From positions 1 through 55,663 of the forward strand of contig NZ_JAIOJZ010000051.1 in the NCBI RefSeq assembly GCF_020404845.1: a DNA stretch of 55,663 bases, in the 5' to 3' direction. A program made the position numbers and the translations under genes. The notes under the pieces are model-generated. The model worked only from the letters and a program-made list of their open reading frames with translations, searched no databases and was not told the DNA's origin. The number at the start of each line of letters is the position of its first letter. Position 1 is the stretch's first letter. The DNA comes from Streptomyces hyderabadensis. GTDB lineage: Bacteria > Actinomycetota > Actinomycetes > Streptomycetales > Streptomycetaceae. Positions 41,237-50,158 of this stretch are shown piece by piece.

Positions 41237-42562
41237 TCAGGGGGCGAGCGCGCCCCGCAGCCCGGGCTGCAGCCGGTCCCCGTGCGCACGGACCATGTCG
41301 TCGCACAGCTGCCAGATCTCCTCGACCCTGAGGGTCGCCGCCGTCGCCGGGTCGGCCATCGCCGCGTGCCGGATGTGCCGCGGGTCGTCCTCCGTCGCCG
41401 CCCGCACCACCAGGTCGGTGGTGCTGAGGTAGGCCCGGTTGAGGGCCGCCAGCTGCGGGGGCAGCGAACCGATGCGGGTGGGCTGGAGGCCGGCGGAGTC
41501 GACCAGGCACGGCACCTCGACGGTGCCCCGGGCGGGCAGGTTCTCGATCAGACCGTGGTTCGGCACGTTGCCGTAGACCGTGCGCGGCGTGCCGGTCACC
41601 ATGCTGTGGATGATCTGCGGCGCGTACTCCATGGTCCCCTCGACCGTCAGCGGCGCCCCGCAGGCCAGCGCGTCGCGGGTCCGCTCGTACTCGGCCACGT
41701 TCTCGTCGACGATGCCGAGGTAGGCACCGACGGGCAGCCGCAGCCGGTCGATCTCGCTGTCGTGGTGCAGGTACCAGGGGACGTACTCGCTGGAGTGCTC
41801 GCTGGTCTCCGTCGGGTAGTGGCCGAGGCGTCGGTACATGTCCATCCGGACCCGGCGGCGCAACTGCGGGTCCTCGGCGATCAGGGCGTCCAGGCGCGGG
41901 TGGAGGTCGGCGCCCTCGTGCTCCAGGCGCAGCACCCACGCCTGGTGGTTGACGCCGGCGGCCTGGTAGGTGACCTCCTCGTAGGGGACCTTCAGCAGCT
42001 CGCACAGGCCCTGGATCGTCCAGTACACGGAGTGACACAGCCCCACCACCCGCGTCAGGCCGGTCGCCTCGGCGAGGTACTGGACGTTCATCGCCATGGG
42101 GTTGGTGTAGTTGAGCAGCCAGGCGTCCGGGCAGACCTCGGCGATGTCCTCGCCGAGCGCCTTGAGCAGCGGGAAGGTGCGCAGGGCGCGGAAGATGCCG
42201 CCGACACCGAGGGTGTCGCCGATGGTCTGGCGCAGTCCGTAGCGTGCCGGGACCTCGAAGTCGGTGCGGGTCGCCTCGCCCATGCCGACCTGGACGATGT
42301 TGATGACGAAGTCGGCGCCTTCCAGGGCCTCGCGGCGGTCGGCGTGTGCGGTGACGCGGGGCCGGGCACCGCGTTCGGCGGCGATGTACTCGGCGGCGGC
42401 CCGCGCGGTGGCCAGGCGCTCCGCGTCGATGTCGTGCAGCGCGATGTGCGCGGACTTCAGCTCGTCGAAGGCGAAGAGGTCGGCGAGCAGACCCTGGGTG
42501 AAGACGACGCTGCCGGCTCCGACGAAGACGATCTTGGGTGCGGTCGGGTGGGCGGTGCTCAT
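41237..42562 (-). CDS. GH4 NAD-dependent alpha-glycosidase (alpha-galactosidase type)
   Basis: A 441-residue cytoplasmic enzyme of glycoside hydrolase family 4. The Rossmann start IVFVGAGSVVFTQGLL binds NAD. NYTNPMAMN (about 151), GLCHSVYWT with Cys176 and His177, and GVNHQAWV with His206 form the Mn and active site. The CHS motif resembles MelA-type alpha-galactosidases more than 6-phospho-beta-glucosidases. GH4 enzymes cleave by transient oxidation at C3. It is the last gene of the GH114/ABC operon, so it should split the imported oligosaccharide. Action on alpha-linked galactose or galactosamine would match (inference). GGAAAG lies upstream of the ATG. Confidence 0.88.
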   Translation of the reverse strand: MSTAHPTAPKIVFVGAGSVVFTQGLLADLFAFDELKSAHIALHDIDAERLATARAAAEYIAAERGARPRVTAHADRREALEGADFVINIVQVGMGEATRTDFEVPARYGLRQTIGDTLGVGGIFRALRTFPLLKALGEDIAEVCPDAWLLNYTNPMAMNVQYLAEATGLTRVVGLCHSVYWTIQGLCELLKVPYEEVTYQAAGVNHQAWVLRLEHEGADLHPRLDALIAEDPQLRRRVRMDMYRRLGHYPTETSEHSSEYVPWYLHHDSEIDRLRLPVGAYLGIVDENVAEYERTRDALACGAPLTVEGTMEYAPQIIHSMVTGTPRTVYGNVPNHGLIENLPARGTVEVPCLVDSAGLQPTRIGSLPPQLAALNRAYLSTTDLVVRAATEDDPRHIRHAAMADPATAATLRVEEIWQLCDDMVRAHGDRLQPGLRGALAP

Positions 42563-42609
42563 GCGGGGTTCTTTCCGTTGCGGGTGGCGGCGGACGGAGG
42601 GCGGTTCGG

Positions 42610-43509
42610 TCAGCCCTTGAGTCCGCTGGAGGTGATCGACTGGATGAAGGTCTTCTGCGCGCCGAGGAAGGCGAGCAGGACCGGGAGCACGGTGATGACG
42701 TTGCCCGCCATCACGGCCGCCCACTGGGTGTGGTGCTGCCCCTGGAACGTGGTCAGCCCGAGTTGCAGCGTGTACTGCGTGTCGTGGTTGATGGCGATCA
42801 GCGGCCAGGTCAGGTCGTTCCACGTGGTGAGGAAGGTCAGGACGGCCACCGTGGCCAGCGCCGGACGGGACAGCGGCAGCACGATCCGCCACAGCACCCG
42901 CAGCCGGGAGCAGCCGTCGATCCAGGCGGCCTCCTCCAGCTCCCTGGGCAGCGAGAGGAAGAACTGCCGCAGCAGGAACACCGCGAACGGCGTGACCAGC
43001 GACGGCACGATCAGCGCGCCCAGGGTGTCGATGAGGCCGAGCTTCTTCATCACCAGGAACGTCGGGATCATGGTCAGCTGGAACGGCACCGCCATCGTCG
43101 CCAGCATCAGCCCCATCAGCACCCGGGAGCCCGCGAACCGCATCCGGGCGAAGGCGTACCCGGCCAGCGAGCCGAAGACGAGGTTGGCGGCGACCGTGAC
43201 GGCGGAGACGATCAGCGAGTTGAGGAACCAGCGGGGGAACATCGCGTTGCCCAGCACGTAGCGGTAGCCGCCGAGGTCGATGCCGGACGGCCACAGGGCC
43301 GGCGGGAAGCGATTGATCTCCGCGTTGCTCATCACCGAGCTGAGCACCAGCCAGACCAGCGGCACGGCGAAGACGAGGGCGAGCGGCGCGAGCAGCAGGT
43401 GCCAGGGGCTGAACGGGAGCCGCGGGCGGCGCCGTTCGCCTGCGGCGGACGCCTTGGCGACGTCGTGGGCGCCGGCGGTGGTGCCGGGCCGGGCGGAGGT
43501 CGCCGTCAT
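42610..43509 (-). CDS. ABC sugar transporter permease, MalG-type
   Basis: A 299-residue inner-membrane protein with six hydrophobic helices. The MalG-type EAA loop reads ELEEAAWIDGCSRLRVLWRIVLPLSRPAL, with the conserved Glu-Ala-Ala and Gly for contact with an ATPase. The N-terminal cytoplasmic tail is hydrophilic. The ATG overlaps the stop of the MalF-type gene by four bases (ATGA). Together with the other permease and the binding protein it forms a CUT1 sugar importer. The ATPase is missing here, as usual in streptomycetes, where MsiK serves many such systems. Confidence 0.92.
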   Translation of the reverse strand: MTATSARPGTTAGAHDVAKASAAGERRRPRLPFSPWHLLLAPLALVFAVPLVWLVLSSVMSNAEINRFPPALWPSGIDLGGYRYVLGNAMFPRWFLNSLIVSAVTVAANLVFGSLAGYAFARMRFAGSRVLMGLMLATMAVPFQLTMIPTFLVMKKLGLIDTLGALIVPSLVTPFAVFLLRQFFLSLPRELEEAAWIDGCSRLRVLWRIVLPLSRPALATVAVLTFLTTWNDLTWPLIAINHDTQYTLQLGLTTFQGQHHTQWAAVMAGNVITVLPVLLAFLGAQKTFIQSITSSGLKG

Positions 43510-44456
43510 GAGCGGGCCCCTTCGAGACGGTGGCGTCCCCGACGCCGGACGATGCGGACGGCCCCGGCGACCAGGCCGAGGGCGACGGCCAGGACGTAGG
43601 CGGCCGAGGCCCCGTATCCGGCGGTGGCGTTCTTGAAGGCCTGCTCCCAGATGAAGTAGACGATCACCGTGGTCGAGCCGAGCGGACCGCCCTTGGTGGT
43701 GACGTACACCAGGTCGAAGACCTGGAGGGACTGGATCGCCTGCCACAGCACCAGGAAGACGGTGACCGGGGTGAGCGTGGGCAGTGTGACGTGGCGCAGC
43801 AGGTGCCGGCGGCCGGCGCCGTCCAGGCGGGCCGCCTCGATCAGGGACTGCGGTACGTCCTGGAGGGCGGCGAGGTACACCACGACGCAGAAGCCGGTGC
43901 CGCTCCACAGGGTGATCGCCACCAGTACCAGCAGCGCCTGGGAGGGATCGGACAGAAAGCCCTGCGAAGAGACGCCGAGGCGGTGCAGCACCGAGTTGGC
44001 GGCGCCGAACTCCGGGTCCAGGATGAACGAGAACAGCACGCCCTGCGCGGTCGCCGACAGTACGAACGGCACGAAGATCAGGGTGCGGTAGAGGCCGACG
44101 AGGCGGATGCGCCGGTTCAGCACCAGGGCGAGGAGCAGGCCGAACAGCAGGCTCAGCGGCACGTAGAGAACCGTGTAGAGCAGGGTGTTGCGGACCGCCT
44201 GGCTGAAGTTGGGGTCCTGGGCCAGGGCGCGGTAGTTGTCCAGGCCCACCCAGCGGCTGGGCGTCACCAGGTCGCTGGCCTGGAAGGACAGCAGCAGCGA
44301 CCAGATCACCGGGACGATGCTCAGGCCGAGGACGATCAGGACCGCCGGTGAGACGAACGCCCAGGCGGTGCCGGTTTCGCGGCGGCGCCTGCGGCGCAGG
44401 GGCCGTGGGTCCGGCGGCGGGCCCTCGACGGTGATGGGGCGGGGGAGGCGCGGCAT
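43506..44456 (-). CDS. ABC sugar transporter permease, MalF-type
   Basis: A 316-residue inner-membrane protein with six helices. ETGTAWAFVSPAVLIVLGL starts the first, and the EAA loop reads SLIEAARLDGAGRRHLLRHVTLPTL. The Arg-rich N-terminal tail is cytoplasmic. GAGGAG lies about 11 bases before the ATG, 14 bases after the binding-protein stop. It partners the MalG-type permease that overlaps it. The imported sugar is not shown by sequence; the neighbours GH114 and GH4 point to a galactosaminide or galactoside oligomer (inference). Confidence 0.92.
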   Translation of the reverse strand: MPRLPRPITVEGPPPDPRPLRRRRRRETGTAWAFVSPAVLIVLGLSIVPVIWSLLLSFQASDLVTPSRWVGLDNYRALAQDPNFSQAVRNTLLYTVLYVPLSLLFGLLLALVLNRRIRLVGLYRTLIFVPFVLSATAQGVLFSFILDPEFGAANSVLHRLGVSSQGFLSDPSQALLVLVAITLWSGTGFCVVVYLAALQDVPQSLIEAARLDGAGRRHLLRHVTLPTLTPVTVFLVLWQAIQSLQVFDLVYVTTKGGPLGSTTVIVYFIWEQAFKNATAGYGASAAYVLAVALGLVAGAVRIVRRRGRHRLEGARS

Positions 44457-44470
44457 GGCGGTGTGGCTCC

Positions 44471-45799
44471 TCAACGCGGGATGAGCAGGGCGGCGTTGGC
44501 TTCGTCGGCGCAGGCACGCAGCGCCTTCTCGGGGGTGCTGCGCCCCAGGAGCACGGCGACGATCGCCTGCCCGAGCGCCTGCGAGACCTCCGGGTACGCC
44601 GGGTGGACGGGGCGCACCCGCGCCGTCTCCAACGCCGTGGTGAACACGTTCAGGCCCTCGGTGCGGGCGACCTTGTCCTGCCAGGCGGGCAGGGCCTCGG
44701 TGCGGCGGCTGAGCGGGAGGCTGCCGGCCTCGATGTCCCAGCGCACGTCCTGCTCGGGCCGGGCCAGCCAGGTCAGGAAGGTCCGGGCGGCCTTCGAGCG
44801 GGCCTCGCCGTTGTCGAACACCGTCCAGGTGTCCGGACCCGAGATGGTGACCGGACGCCCGCTGAAGGAGGGCAGGGGAACCACGTGGTAGTCGATCCCG
44901 GCGGTCTCGATGTCGGGCAGCTGCCACGGGCCGGTGACCACCATGCCCATGCGGCCGGACTGGAAGACCTGGTACATCTGCTCGCTGCCGGGCTTGGGAT
45001 CGACGTACACGCTCTTGTCCCGGGCCAGGTCGGCCACCACCTGGAGCGCCCGGGCGCCGGTGTCGGCGAAGCCGATGCCCTTGCCGCCGTCGTCGACGAC
45101 GTCGCCGCCCAGGTCCCAGATCAGCGGCCACAGCCGCCACACGGTGTCCTCGTCGCCCGTGCCCGGCCAGCCGGTGCCGAACCGGCCGCGGCCCGACTCG
45201 GTGAGCGCACGGGCCGTGGCGACGAAGTCCTGCCAGGTCCAGCCGGCCTCCGGCAGGGGCAGACCGGCCTCGCGGAACAGCTTCTTGTTGCAGACCACGG
45301 CGAGCGAGTCGAGCACCGCGGGGGCGGCCCTGACCCTGCCGTTGAGCGTGACGGCGTCCCTGGAGGCCGCCCAGTAGTTCTTCCACGGCACCGGCCCCGA
45401 CCCGGCCGTCTCGGTGAGGTCCACGACCTGCGGGCTGCGGGCCACCCGGGCCAGGTCCGACCCGAAGATGTAGGCGATGTCCGGGTAGGAGCCGGCGGCG
45501 AGGGCGGCCGTCACCTTCTGCAGCATCACGTCGGCCAGCACGCCCCCGCCCAGCTTCACCCTGATCTTCGGGTGCGACCGCTCGAAGTCGGCGACCAGGC
45601 CCTCCAGGGCCTTCTTCGCCGTGTCCGCCTGGCCGTGCCACATCTCGACGGTGACCGTGCCGTCGGCCGCGACGCCGTCGTCCGTACCGGCCCCGCAGCC
45701 GGTCACCGCGGTGCCCGCGACCACCGCGAGCGCGGCACCCCCGCCGGCCCGCAGCACACCCCTGCGCGAGGGGCGCGCGGCACGTCGGACCGCATCCAT
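44471..45799 (-). CDS. ABC transporter sugar-binding lipoprotein
   Basis: A 442-residue extracellular solute-binding protein of the CUT1 family. The N-terminus has twin arginines (SRRGVLRAGGGAALAV) and a lipobox VTGCGAG, so it is probably a Tat-exported lipoprotein held on the outer face of the membrane. Family motifs include VTVEMWHGQADTAKK, VTAALAAGSYPDIAYIFG and GRMGMVVTGPWQLPD. GGAGG lies seven bases before the ATG. It lies 37 bases after the GH114 gene, with the permeases directly after. It should bind oligosaccharides set free by GH114 (inference). Confidence 0.93.
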   Translation of the reverse strand: MDAVRRAARPSRRGVLRAGGGAALAVVAGTAVTGCGAGTDDGVAADGTVTVEMWHGQADTAKKALEGLVADFERSHPKIRVKLGGGVLADVMLQKVTAALAAGSYPDIAYIFGSDLARVARSPQVVDLTETAGSGPVPWKNYWAASRDAVTLNGRVRAAPAVLDSLAVVCNKKLFREAGLPLPEAGWTWQDFVATARALTESGRGRFGTGWPGTGDEDTVWRLWPLIWDLGGDVVDDGGKGIGFADTGARALQVVADLARDKSVYVDPKPGSEQMYQVFQSGRMGMVVTGPWQLPDIETAGIDYHVVPLPSFSGRPVTISGPDTWTVFDNGEARSKAARTFLTWLARPEQDVRWDIEAGSLPLSRRTEALPAWQDKVARTEGLNVFTTALETARVRPVHPAYPEVSQALGQAIVAVLLGRSTPEKALRACADEANAALLIPR

Positions 45800-45836
45800 C
45801 TGTACCTCCAAGGACTGCACTGGCCGTCGGGCGGTG

Positions 45837-46664
45837 TCAGCAGGTCTCACGGACGTAGCCGCTGCTGCCCTTCGGCGACACGTCCCGGTCGCGCCGGACG
45901 ATGCTCAGTTCGTCGCCGAAACCCGCGCACGCCTTCGACAGGCCCTTGGCGGTGTACTCGACGACGATCACCCGGTCGCCGAACTCGGCCGTGTAGTCGC
46001 CGCACTCGTCCCACTCGCCGCACTCCTCGGCGACCGCGAAGTCCAGCCCGTTCGCCTCGCGGTTCGGGGCCAGTTCGACGGTGTTCTTCTGCCCGATCGC
46101 CAGCCCGTCGGAGTGCGCGCGCTCGGCCAGCAGCTTGATCAGGCCCTGCGCGTCGGCGGCGTCCAGCAGGTCGCCCGCCCGGGTGTAGCTGTCGTAGTTG
46201 TCCGGCTCCACGGCCTGGAAGCCCTTGTCCGCGCACCCGTCGATCCAGGTGCCGACCTTCTCGGCGATGCGCTCGCGCTTGCCGGCGGTGCGGATGTCGA
46301 GGAAGGCCTCGCCCCAGTCGGTGTCGTAGACGACGTCGCCGTTCGCGTCGCGCAGCAGCAGGTCGTCGTCCCAGTCCTGTTCGGCACCGGGCTGGGCCTG
46401 GAAGGCGTTGACGTAGCAGATGTTGTACAGGCCGGGCGCGGGGGACGCCGTGTGGTCGCGGCTGACCACCGTCACGCCGGCCGGCGGGGTGTAGGCGCCG
46501 CCGATCTGGTAGTCGAAGCCCGCGTGGGCGGGGGGCGGGGCGTAGTCGGCCGCCTCGGCCGGGGTGCTGCCCGGGACGAGTGCGGCGGCGGTGACGAGGA
46601 CGGCGGTGGCACCGATGCCGGCCAGCACCGGCTTCCTGGAGGTGTGCACCTGCGTACGGCTCAT
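45837..46664 (-). CDS. Secreted GH114 endo-alpha-1,4-polygalactosaminidase-type enzyme
   Basis: A 275-residue secreted protein. A signal peptide ends at PAEAA near residue 38. The rest is a TIM-barrel of the GH114 family: LYNICYVNAFQAQPG, VYDTDWGEAFLDIR, GFQAVEPDNYDSY, LAIGQKNT and AVAEECGEWDECG. The acidic residues after these strands are the likely catalytic ones. Several Cys (near the start, in the ECGEWDECG region and at the end) may form disulfides. GH114 includes the Pseudomonas polygalactosaminidase and fungal Ega3, which cuts deacetylated galactosaminogalactan. It is the first gene of the ABC/GH4 operon, giving the best clue to the substrate. A promoter is proposed at 46812. Confidence 0.88.
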   Translation of the reverse strand: MSRTQVHTSRKPVLAGIGATAVLVTAAALVPGSTPAEAADYAPPPAHAGFDYQIGGAYTPPAGVTVVSRDHTASPAPGLYNICYVNAFQAQPGAEQDWDDDLLLRDANGDVVYDTDWGEAFLDIRTAGKRERIAEKVGTWIDGCADKGFQAVEPDNYDSYTRAGDLLDAADAQGLIKLLAERAHSDGLAIGQKNTVELAPNREANGLDFAVAEECGEWDECGDYTAEFGDRVIVVEYTAKGLSKACAGFGDELSIVRRDRDVSPKGSSGYVRETC

Positions 46665-46811
46665 GGTTCGAGCTCCGGAGGGTGGTGGGCACGTCCCCGC
46701 CTCGGAGGGCGCGTGGCCGTCCTGGCGACTCAGTCCGGGCTCCTGGCGCGAAGCCAGCTACCGGCTGGGCGTACCTCTGCCGCCGATCACACGACATCGG
46801 CGTTGACCGGG

Positions 46812-46850
46812 AGTAAATCGACCGGATCCGCACCCTGTCAAGAGTTCGAA
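46812..46850 (-). promoter_or_regulatory. Candidate promoter and TTCGAA dyad of the GH114 operon
   Basis: On the minus strand TTGACA (46841-46836), 18 bases, then TTTACT (46817-46812) form a good vegetative-type promoter. The palindrome TTCGAA (46845-46850) sits just upstream of the -35 and may be a repressor or activator site. The leader is about 140 bases. The rest of the 373-base gap 46665-47037 shows no gene. Confidence 0.55.
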
Positions 46851-47037
46851 ACGAGAGAGCCGGTGCACGAAGATGATCGAAAGCAGCTCGTACGGTGCAG
46901 AATCAATCATGGTGCGTCGCTTCCCGGGTACCGGGGAACGATGGATGCGGGCCGGACGGGAGCCGTGATCACGACGCTCCCGCCGGGCTGGTAACGTCGC
47001 GTGGTCGCGGCGGGCGGCGCGAGAGAGGTGTCGGTGC

Positions 47038-47259
47038 GTGGGAGAGCGGCAGGACCGTGACTGGGTGGCGATGACGCCGGGCGACTTCGACCGGGACGCC
47101 CCGCTGGTCCTCAACGTGGGCACCGGCCCCGCCACCGTCCCGGCCGAGCCCGACGAGTACGGCACCGCCCCGCTGTTCGGCGAGACGGCACCCGCACCCA
47201 GCACCCGGCCGCGCACCCGGCGGGGACGGCCCGCGCCCGGTCAGGAGCGGCTGTTCTGA
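47038..47259 (+). CDS. Small protein of unknown function
   Basis: A 73-residue hydrophilic protein (VAMTPGDFDRDAPLVLNVGT, then EYGTAPLFGETAPAP) with an Arg/Pro-rich tail RPRTRRGRPAPGQERLF. I have a sense that it is conserved in streptomycetes but know no function. GAGG lies about 10 bases before the GTG. It is convergent with the GH16 gene, with 16 bases between the stops. There is no signal peptide and no membrane segment. Confidence 0.65.
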   Translation: MGERQDRDWVAMTPGDFDRDAPLVLNVGTGPATVPAEPDEYGTAPLFGETAPAPSTRPRTRRGRPAPGQERLF

Positions 47260-47275
47260 CCGTCCCCGCCAGGGG

Positions 47276-48706
47276 TCACGAGGCGGGCACCTCGTCCAGG
47301 AAGCCGGTCCCGGCCGCGCGGTACCCGGCGACCTTCGCGGCCACCTCGGCCGGGGTGAGCACCTGGTCCTTGACGTGCAGGACGTAGTCGACCTGCTGGT
47401 CGTAGGCGCGCGGGACCGTCGAGGTCTGGCCGTTCAGGTCGATCAGCCACTGGTTGAAGTTGATCGACATCGGACGCTCCGGCAGGTACTGCGCGCCGTG
47501 CGTGCCGAACGGCTGACCGTCCACGTAGTAGGCGATGGCGTCGTCGTCGATGGTCACCACCAGGTCGTGCCAGCCGGCGTAGCTGCTGCGCTGCTCGGAG
47601 TGCTGGTTGACGGCCTGCCAGGGATCGGGGTTGTAAGTCTCCCAGGAGGTCGTGTAGAGGATGTTGGACGGTTCGCCCCACCCGCCGTTCGGCAGGTACT
47701 CGAAGTCGTACTCGGCGTAGTCGTCGGCCATCGGCGCCTTGAGGTCGTTGATGGTGAAGAAGGTCTGCACCAGGTGGTCCCCGTCGGGCCCGGACTTCGG
47801 GGCGTCGGAGAACTTCACGCGCGCGGCATAGGTCCCGTTGCGGAACTTCATGGACTTGGTCAGGACCTCGGTCTGCGTGGTGGTCGCCCCGGTGCCCGCC
47901 GTGGAGGTCTCCAGGTTCATCACCGAGTTGCCGCCGGCCGAGACGAAGGTGACCTTCGACGGGTCCCAGGCGGCGCCCGGGACGCCGGGCCCGCCGGAGT
48001 TGGAGCGCACGCTCCAGCCGTGCGCCGAGAGCGCGGGGTCGGTGTGCGAGCCGTAGTCGAAGTCGTCGAACAGGGTCTGACCGCCGCCGGGCGGATCGGT
48101 GGGGTCGGTCGGATCGGTCGGGTCGGTGGGGTCGTTGCCCTCGGGAGCCGTTCCCCAGACCGTGGCGCCGGCCAGTTGCGCGGTGACCTTGTCCCAGTCG
48201 CCGTACGAGGTCCGGGCGCCGTCGAAGGAGTAGTCGTCGCTCTGCCGCAGCGGCTGCCAGTCGCTCCGGTGGAAGCGCAGTTGCAGGTCGCCGGTGTCCG
48301 CACCGGGCGCCAGGGCGCCGGCCGCCGCGGTGAAGCCCACCTCCAGGTAGCGGTCGGCCGACGCCGTCGGGTTGCTCAGGGTGCCGAACGTGCCGGTGAC
48401 GCCCGCGCAGCCGCGCACCGCCCAGGAGCAGGCGAAACGGTAGGAGGCGTTCGGGGAGTCCGCCTTGAAGTAGTAGCGGATCCTCACCTGGCTCAGCTGC
48501 ACGGTGGACGAGCCGGTGTTGCGGACCTTGAACCAGGGTTCCGTCTGGTCCGCCGTGGCCCCGCTCGCGCTGGTGCGGTACTGGACGGTGAGTCCGTCGG
48601 CCGCGGGGGCGGCCTGGGCCGGGAGCGCGGTCAGGGCACCGCCGCCCAGGACGACGGCCACGGCGAGCGCCAGGCGGGCGCGGCCTGCGGTGGGTCGGTT
48701 TCTCAT
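47276..48706 (-). CDS. Secreted CBM3-like plus GH16-type beta-glucanase/lectin-fold protein
   Basis: A 476-residue secreted protein. A signal peptide (to about residue 32, PAQAAPA) is followed by a CBM3-like cellulose-binding domain (about 35-185: LTVQYRTSASGATADQTEPW, VRIRYYFKADSP). A linker of NDPTDPTDPTDPTDPP leads to a C-terminal concanavalin-A-like GH16-type domain (about 205-475) with the motif AEYDFEYLPNGG, giving the catalytic E-x-D-x-E. AAAGGATC lies eight bases before the ATG. It diverges from a GntR/UTRA regulator across 438 bases with several CTGGTC half-sites. The substrate is a beta-glucan or similar wall polysaccharide (family-based guess). Confidence 0.83.
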   Translation of the reverse strand: MRNRPTAGRARLALAVAVVLGGGALTALPAQAAPAADGLTVQYRTSASGATADQTEPWFKVRNTGSSTVQLSQVRIRYYFKADSPNASYRFACSWAVRGCAGVTGTFGTLSNPTASADRYLEVGFTAAAGALAPGADTGDLQLRFHRSDWQPLRQSDDYSFDGARTSYGDWDKVTAQLAGATVWGTAPEGNDPTDPTDPTDPTDPPGGGQTLFDDFDYGSHTDPALSAHGWSVRSNSGGPGVPGAAWDPSKVTFVSAGGNSVMNLETSTAGTGATTTQTEVLTKSMKFRNGTYAARVKFSDAPKSGPDGDHLVQTFFTINDLKAPMADDYAEYDFEYLPNGGWGEPSNILYTTSWETYNPDPWQAVNQHSEQRSSYAGWHDLVVTIDDDAIAYYVDGQPFGTHGAQYLPERPMSINFNQWLIDLNGQTSTVPRAYDQQVDYVLHVKDQVLTPAEVAAKVAGYRAAGTGFLDEVPAS

Positions 48707-49144
48707 GCGGGATCCTTTCGGCACGGCTCCCGCCGGGGCGGGAGCGTCGGGGGGTGGTGCGGGGTGTGGGGGAGTGTCACGGGGAGACCGGCCGGCGGGC
48801 CGGCGTGCGGCACGTCCAGGGCGTCCAGGCGGGCGCGGTGTGGGCCCGGGGCTCGCGGAGCGCGCGCAGTCGAAGCAGGCGGCGCGGTGGTCGGCGTGCA
48901 CGCGAACGGTGGTTCACGGTTCACCTCTGGGAGAACTGGAGGGGACCACACACCCGGACCTGACCAGTAGGGGCGCGGGAGCTTACCAGTCGGCGTTGGT
49001 CGAAGGTGGCATGGACCAATGGAGGCGTCAACCCCCCACGTAGGCAAGGAATTTGAGTCGCCAGGGAGTGGGGAGGTGGCTGGTTCATGTCCGAGGTGGA
49101 CAGGTAAGCTGGCTGACCAGCAGACCAGTTGACGGGAGTGCCGC
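48707..49144. promoter_or_regulatory. Divergent control region with repeated CTGGTC/GACCAG half-sites
   Basis: This 438-base region between the GH16 and gntR genes has no gene. GACCAG or close forms lie at 48962, 48984 (TACCAG), 49115 and 49123. An inverted pair, TTGGTC (48996-49001) and GACCAA (49014-49019), lies between them. The two at 49115 and 49123 are eight bases apart, just before the gntR start. A stem-loop (48726-48745) lies in the GH16 leader near its ribosome-binding site. These sites suit a HutC/DasR-type dimer; binding is inferred. Confidence 0.5.
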
Positions 49145-49990
49145 ATGGAGATCGACGCCGCCGCTTCCGGTGCGGTGCTCAAGCGGGAGCGCGTCCGCGA
49201 CGCCATCCTGGAACTCATCGAGGACCGGCGGCCGGGGGACGCCATTCCCTCGGAGCGGACCCTGTGCGCCGAACTCGGCGTGTCCCGGCCCACGTTGCGT
49301 GCCGCCGTCGACGAACTGGTGGTCGCCGGACTGCTGGTGCGCGAGCACGGTCGCGGCATGTTCGTCGCCGCCGAGAAGATCACCCAGGAACTGGTCTCCG
49401 ACCGCCGCGCCTTGAGCCTCCCGCAGGCCGCCGGCACCTGGACCAGCAGGCTCCTGGAGGTCCGCACCCTGCCCGCGGGCGCCCGGGTGGGCCGCAGGCT
49501 GCGCATGTCGCCGGCGGCACAGATCCACTACGTGGCACGTCTGCGGCTGGTCGACGGCTCGCCCATGGCCATCGAGTACCTGCACGTGCCGGCCGACCTC
49601 GTCGCGGACCTGACCAGTGCGGAACTGGAGCAGGGCGACCTTTACGAGCACCTGGGCGAGCGGCACGGCGTCCGGGTCAGCGAGGCCGTGCAGTCGATCG
49701 AACCCACCGTGGTCACCCGCGCCGAGGCCGACCTGCTCGACGTACCCGAACTCTCCCCGGCGCTGCTCTTCGAGCGCCTGACCACCGACACCCGGGGCCG
49801 GCCCGTCGAGTACGTGCACTCCCTCTACCGGGGCGACCGCTACCGGATCGTCTCCCGGCTCACCCTGGGCCCGCGTGACCAGGCGCCGCCGTCGGACGAG
49901 GGGCACCATCCGGGCATCCCGCCGGGGGACTTCACCACCAAGGACCCCGTCACGCTCTCCACCCGCGGGGTGGTGCAGGACGGGATGTAG
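49145..49990 (+). CDS. GntR-family regulator with UTRA domain (HutC/DasR type)
   Basis: A 281-residue regulator. The GntR winged helix lies at about 12-80 (RVRDAILELIEDRRPGDAIP, VSRPTLRAAVDELVVAGLLV). The UTRA effector domain lies at about 95-245 (VARLRLVDGSPMAIEYLHVP, VVTRAEADLLDVPELSPALL, VEYVHSLYRGDRYRI). This subfamily includes DasR and NagR, which sense amino-sugar phosphates, and HutC. GGGAG precedes the ATG. It probably represses itself and the divergent GH16 gene through the half-sites upstream. An amino-sugar effector would match the GH114/GH109 setting (inference). Confidence 0.9.
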   Translation: MEIDAAASGAVLKRERVRDAILELIEDRRPGDAIPSERTLCAELGVSRPTLRAAVDELVVAGLLVREHGRGMFVAAEKITQELVSDRRALSLPQAAGTWTSRLLEVRTLPAGARVGRRLRMSPAAQIHYVARLRLVDGSPMAIEYLHVPADLVADLTSAELEQGDLYEHLGERHGVRVSEAVQSIEPTVVTRAEADLLDVPELSPALLFERLTTDTRGRPVEYVHSLYRGDRYRIVSRLTLGPRDQAPPSDEGHHPGIPPGDFTTKDPVTLSTRGVVQDGM

Positions 49991-50022
49991 CGGCGCCTCA
50001 GGCACGCGGAACTGCGCGGAAA

Positions 50023-50081
50023 TGCTCGTAACGGCTTTGTATCGAGCACGTATTGACATGTCTCGGCTGACGCCGCAGAGT
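50023..50081 (+). promoter_or_regulatory. Dyad and promoter upstream of the GH109-like gene
   Basis: TGCTCG (50023-50028) and CGAGCA (50043-50048) form an inverted pair with a 14-base spacer. Next come TTGACA (50053-50058), 17 bases, then CAGAGT (50076-50081). The promoter faces the GH109-like gene at 50159. The dyad could be its operator or a weak terminator for gntR. Confidence 0.45.
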
Positions 50082-50158
50082 CATGCCCCGACCGTGCTCG
50101 ACAACGCCCGACCGTGCCCCGCCCGTGCTGCCCCACGCCCACGAGGAGTGTTGCCGTC

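Noticed and set aside
48707..49144. Canonical DasR site
   Set aside because: Only half-sites and an inverted pair with a wide spacer are present, not the 16-base palindrome.
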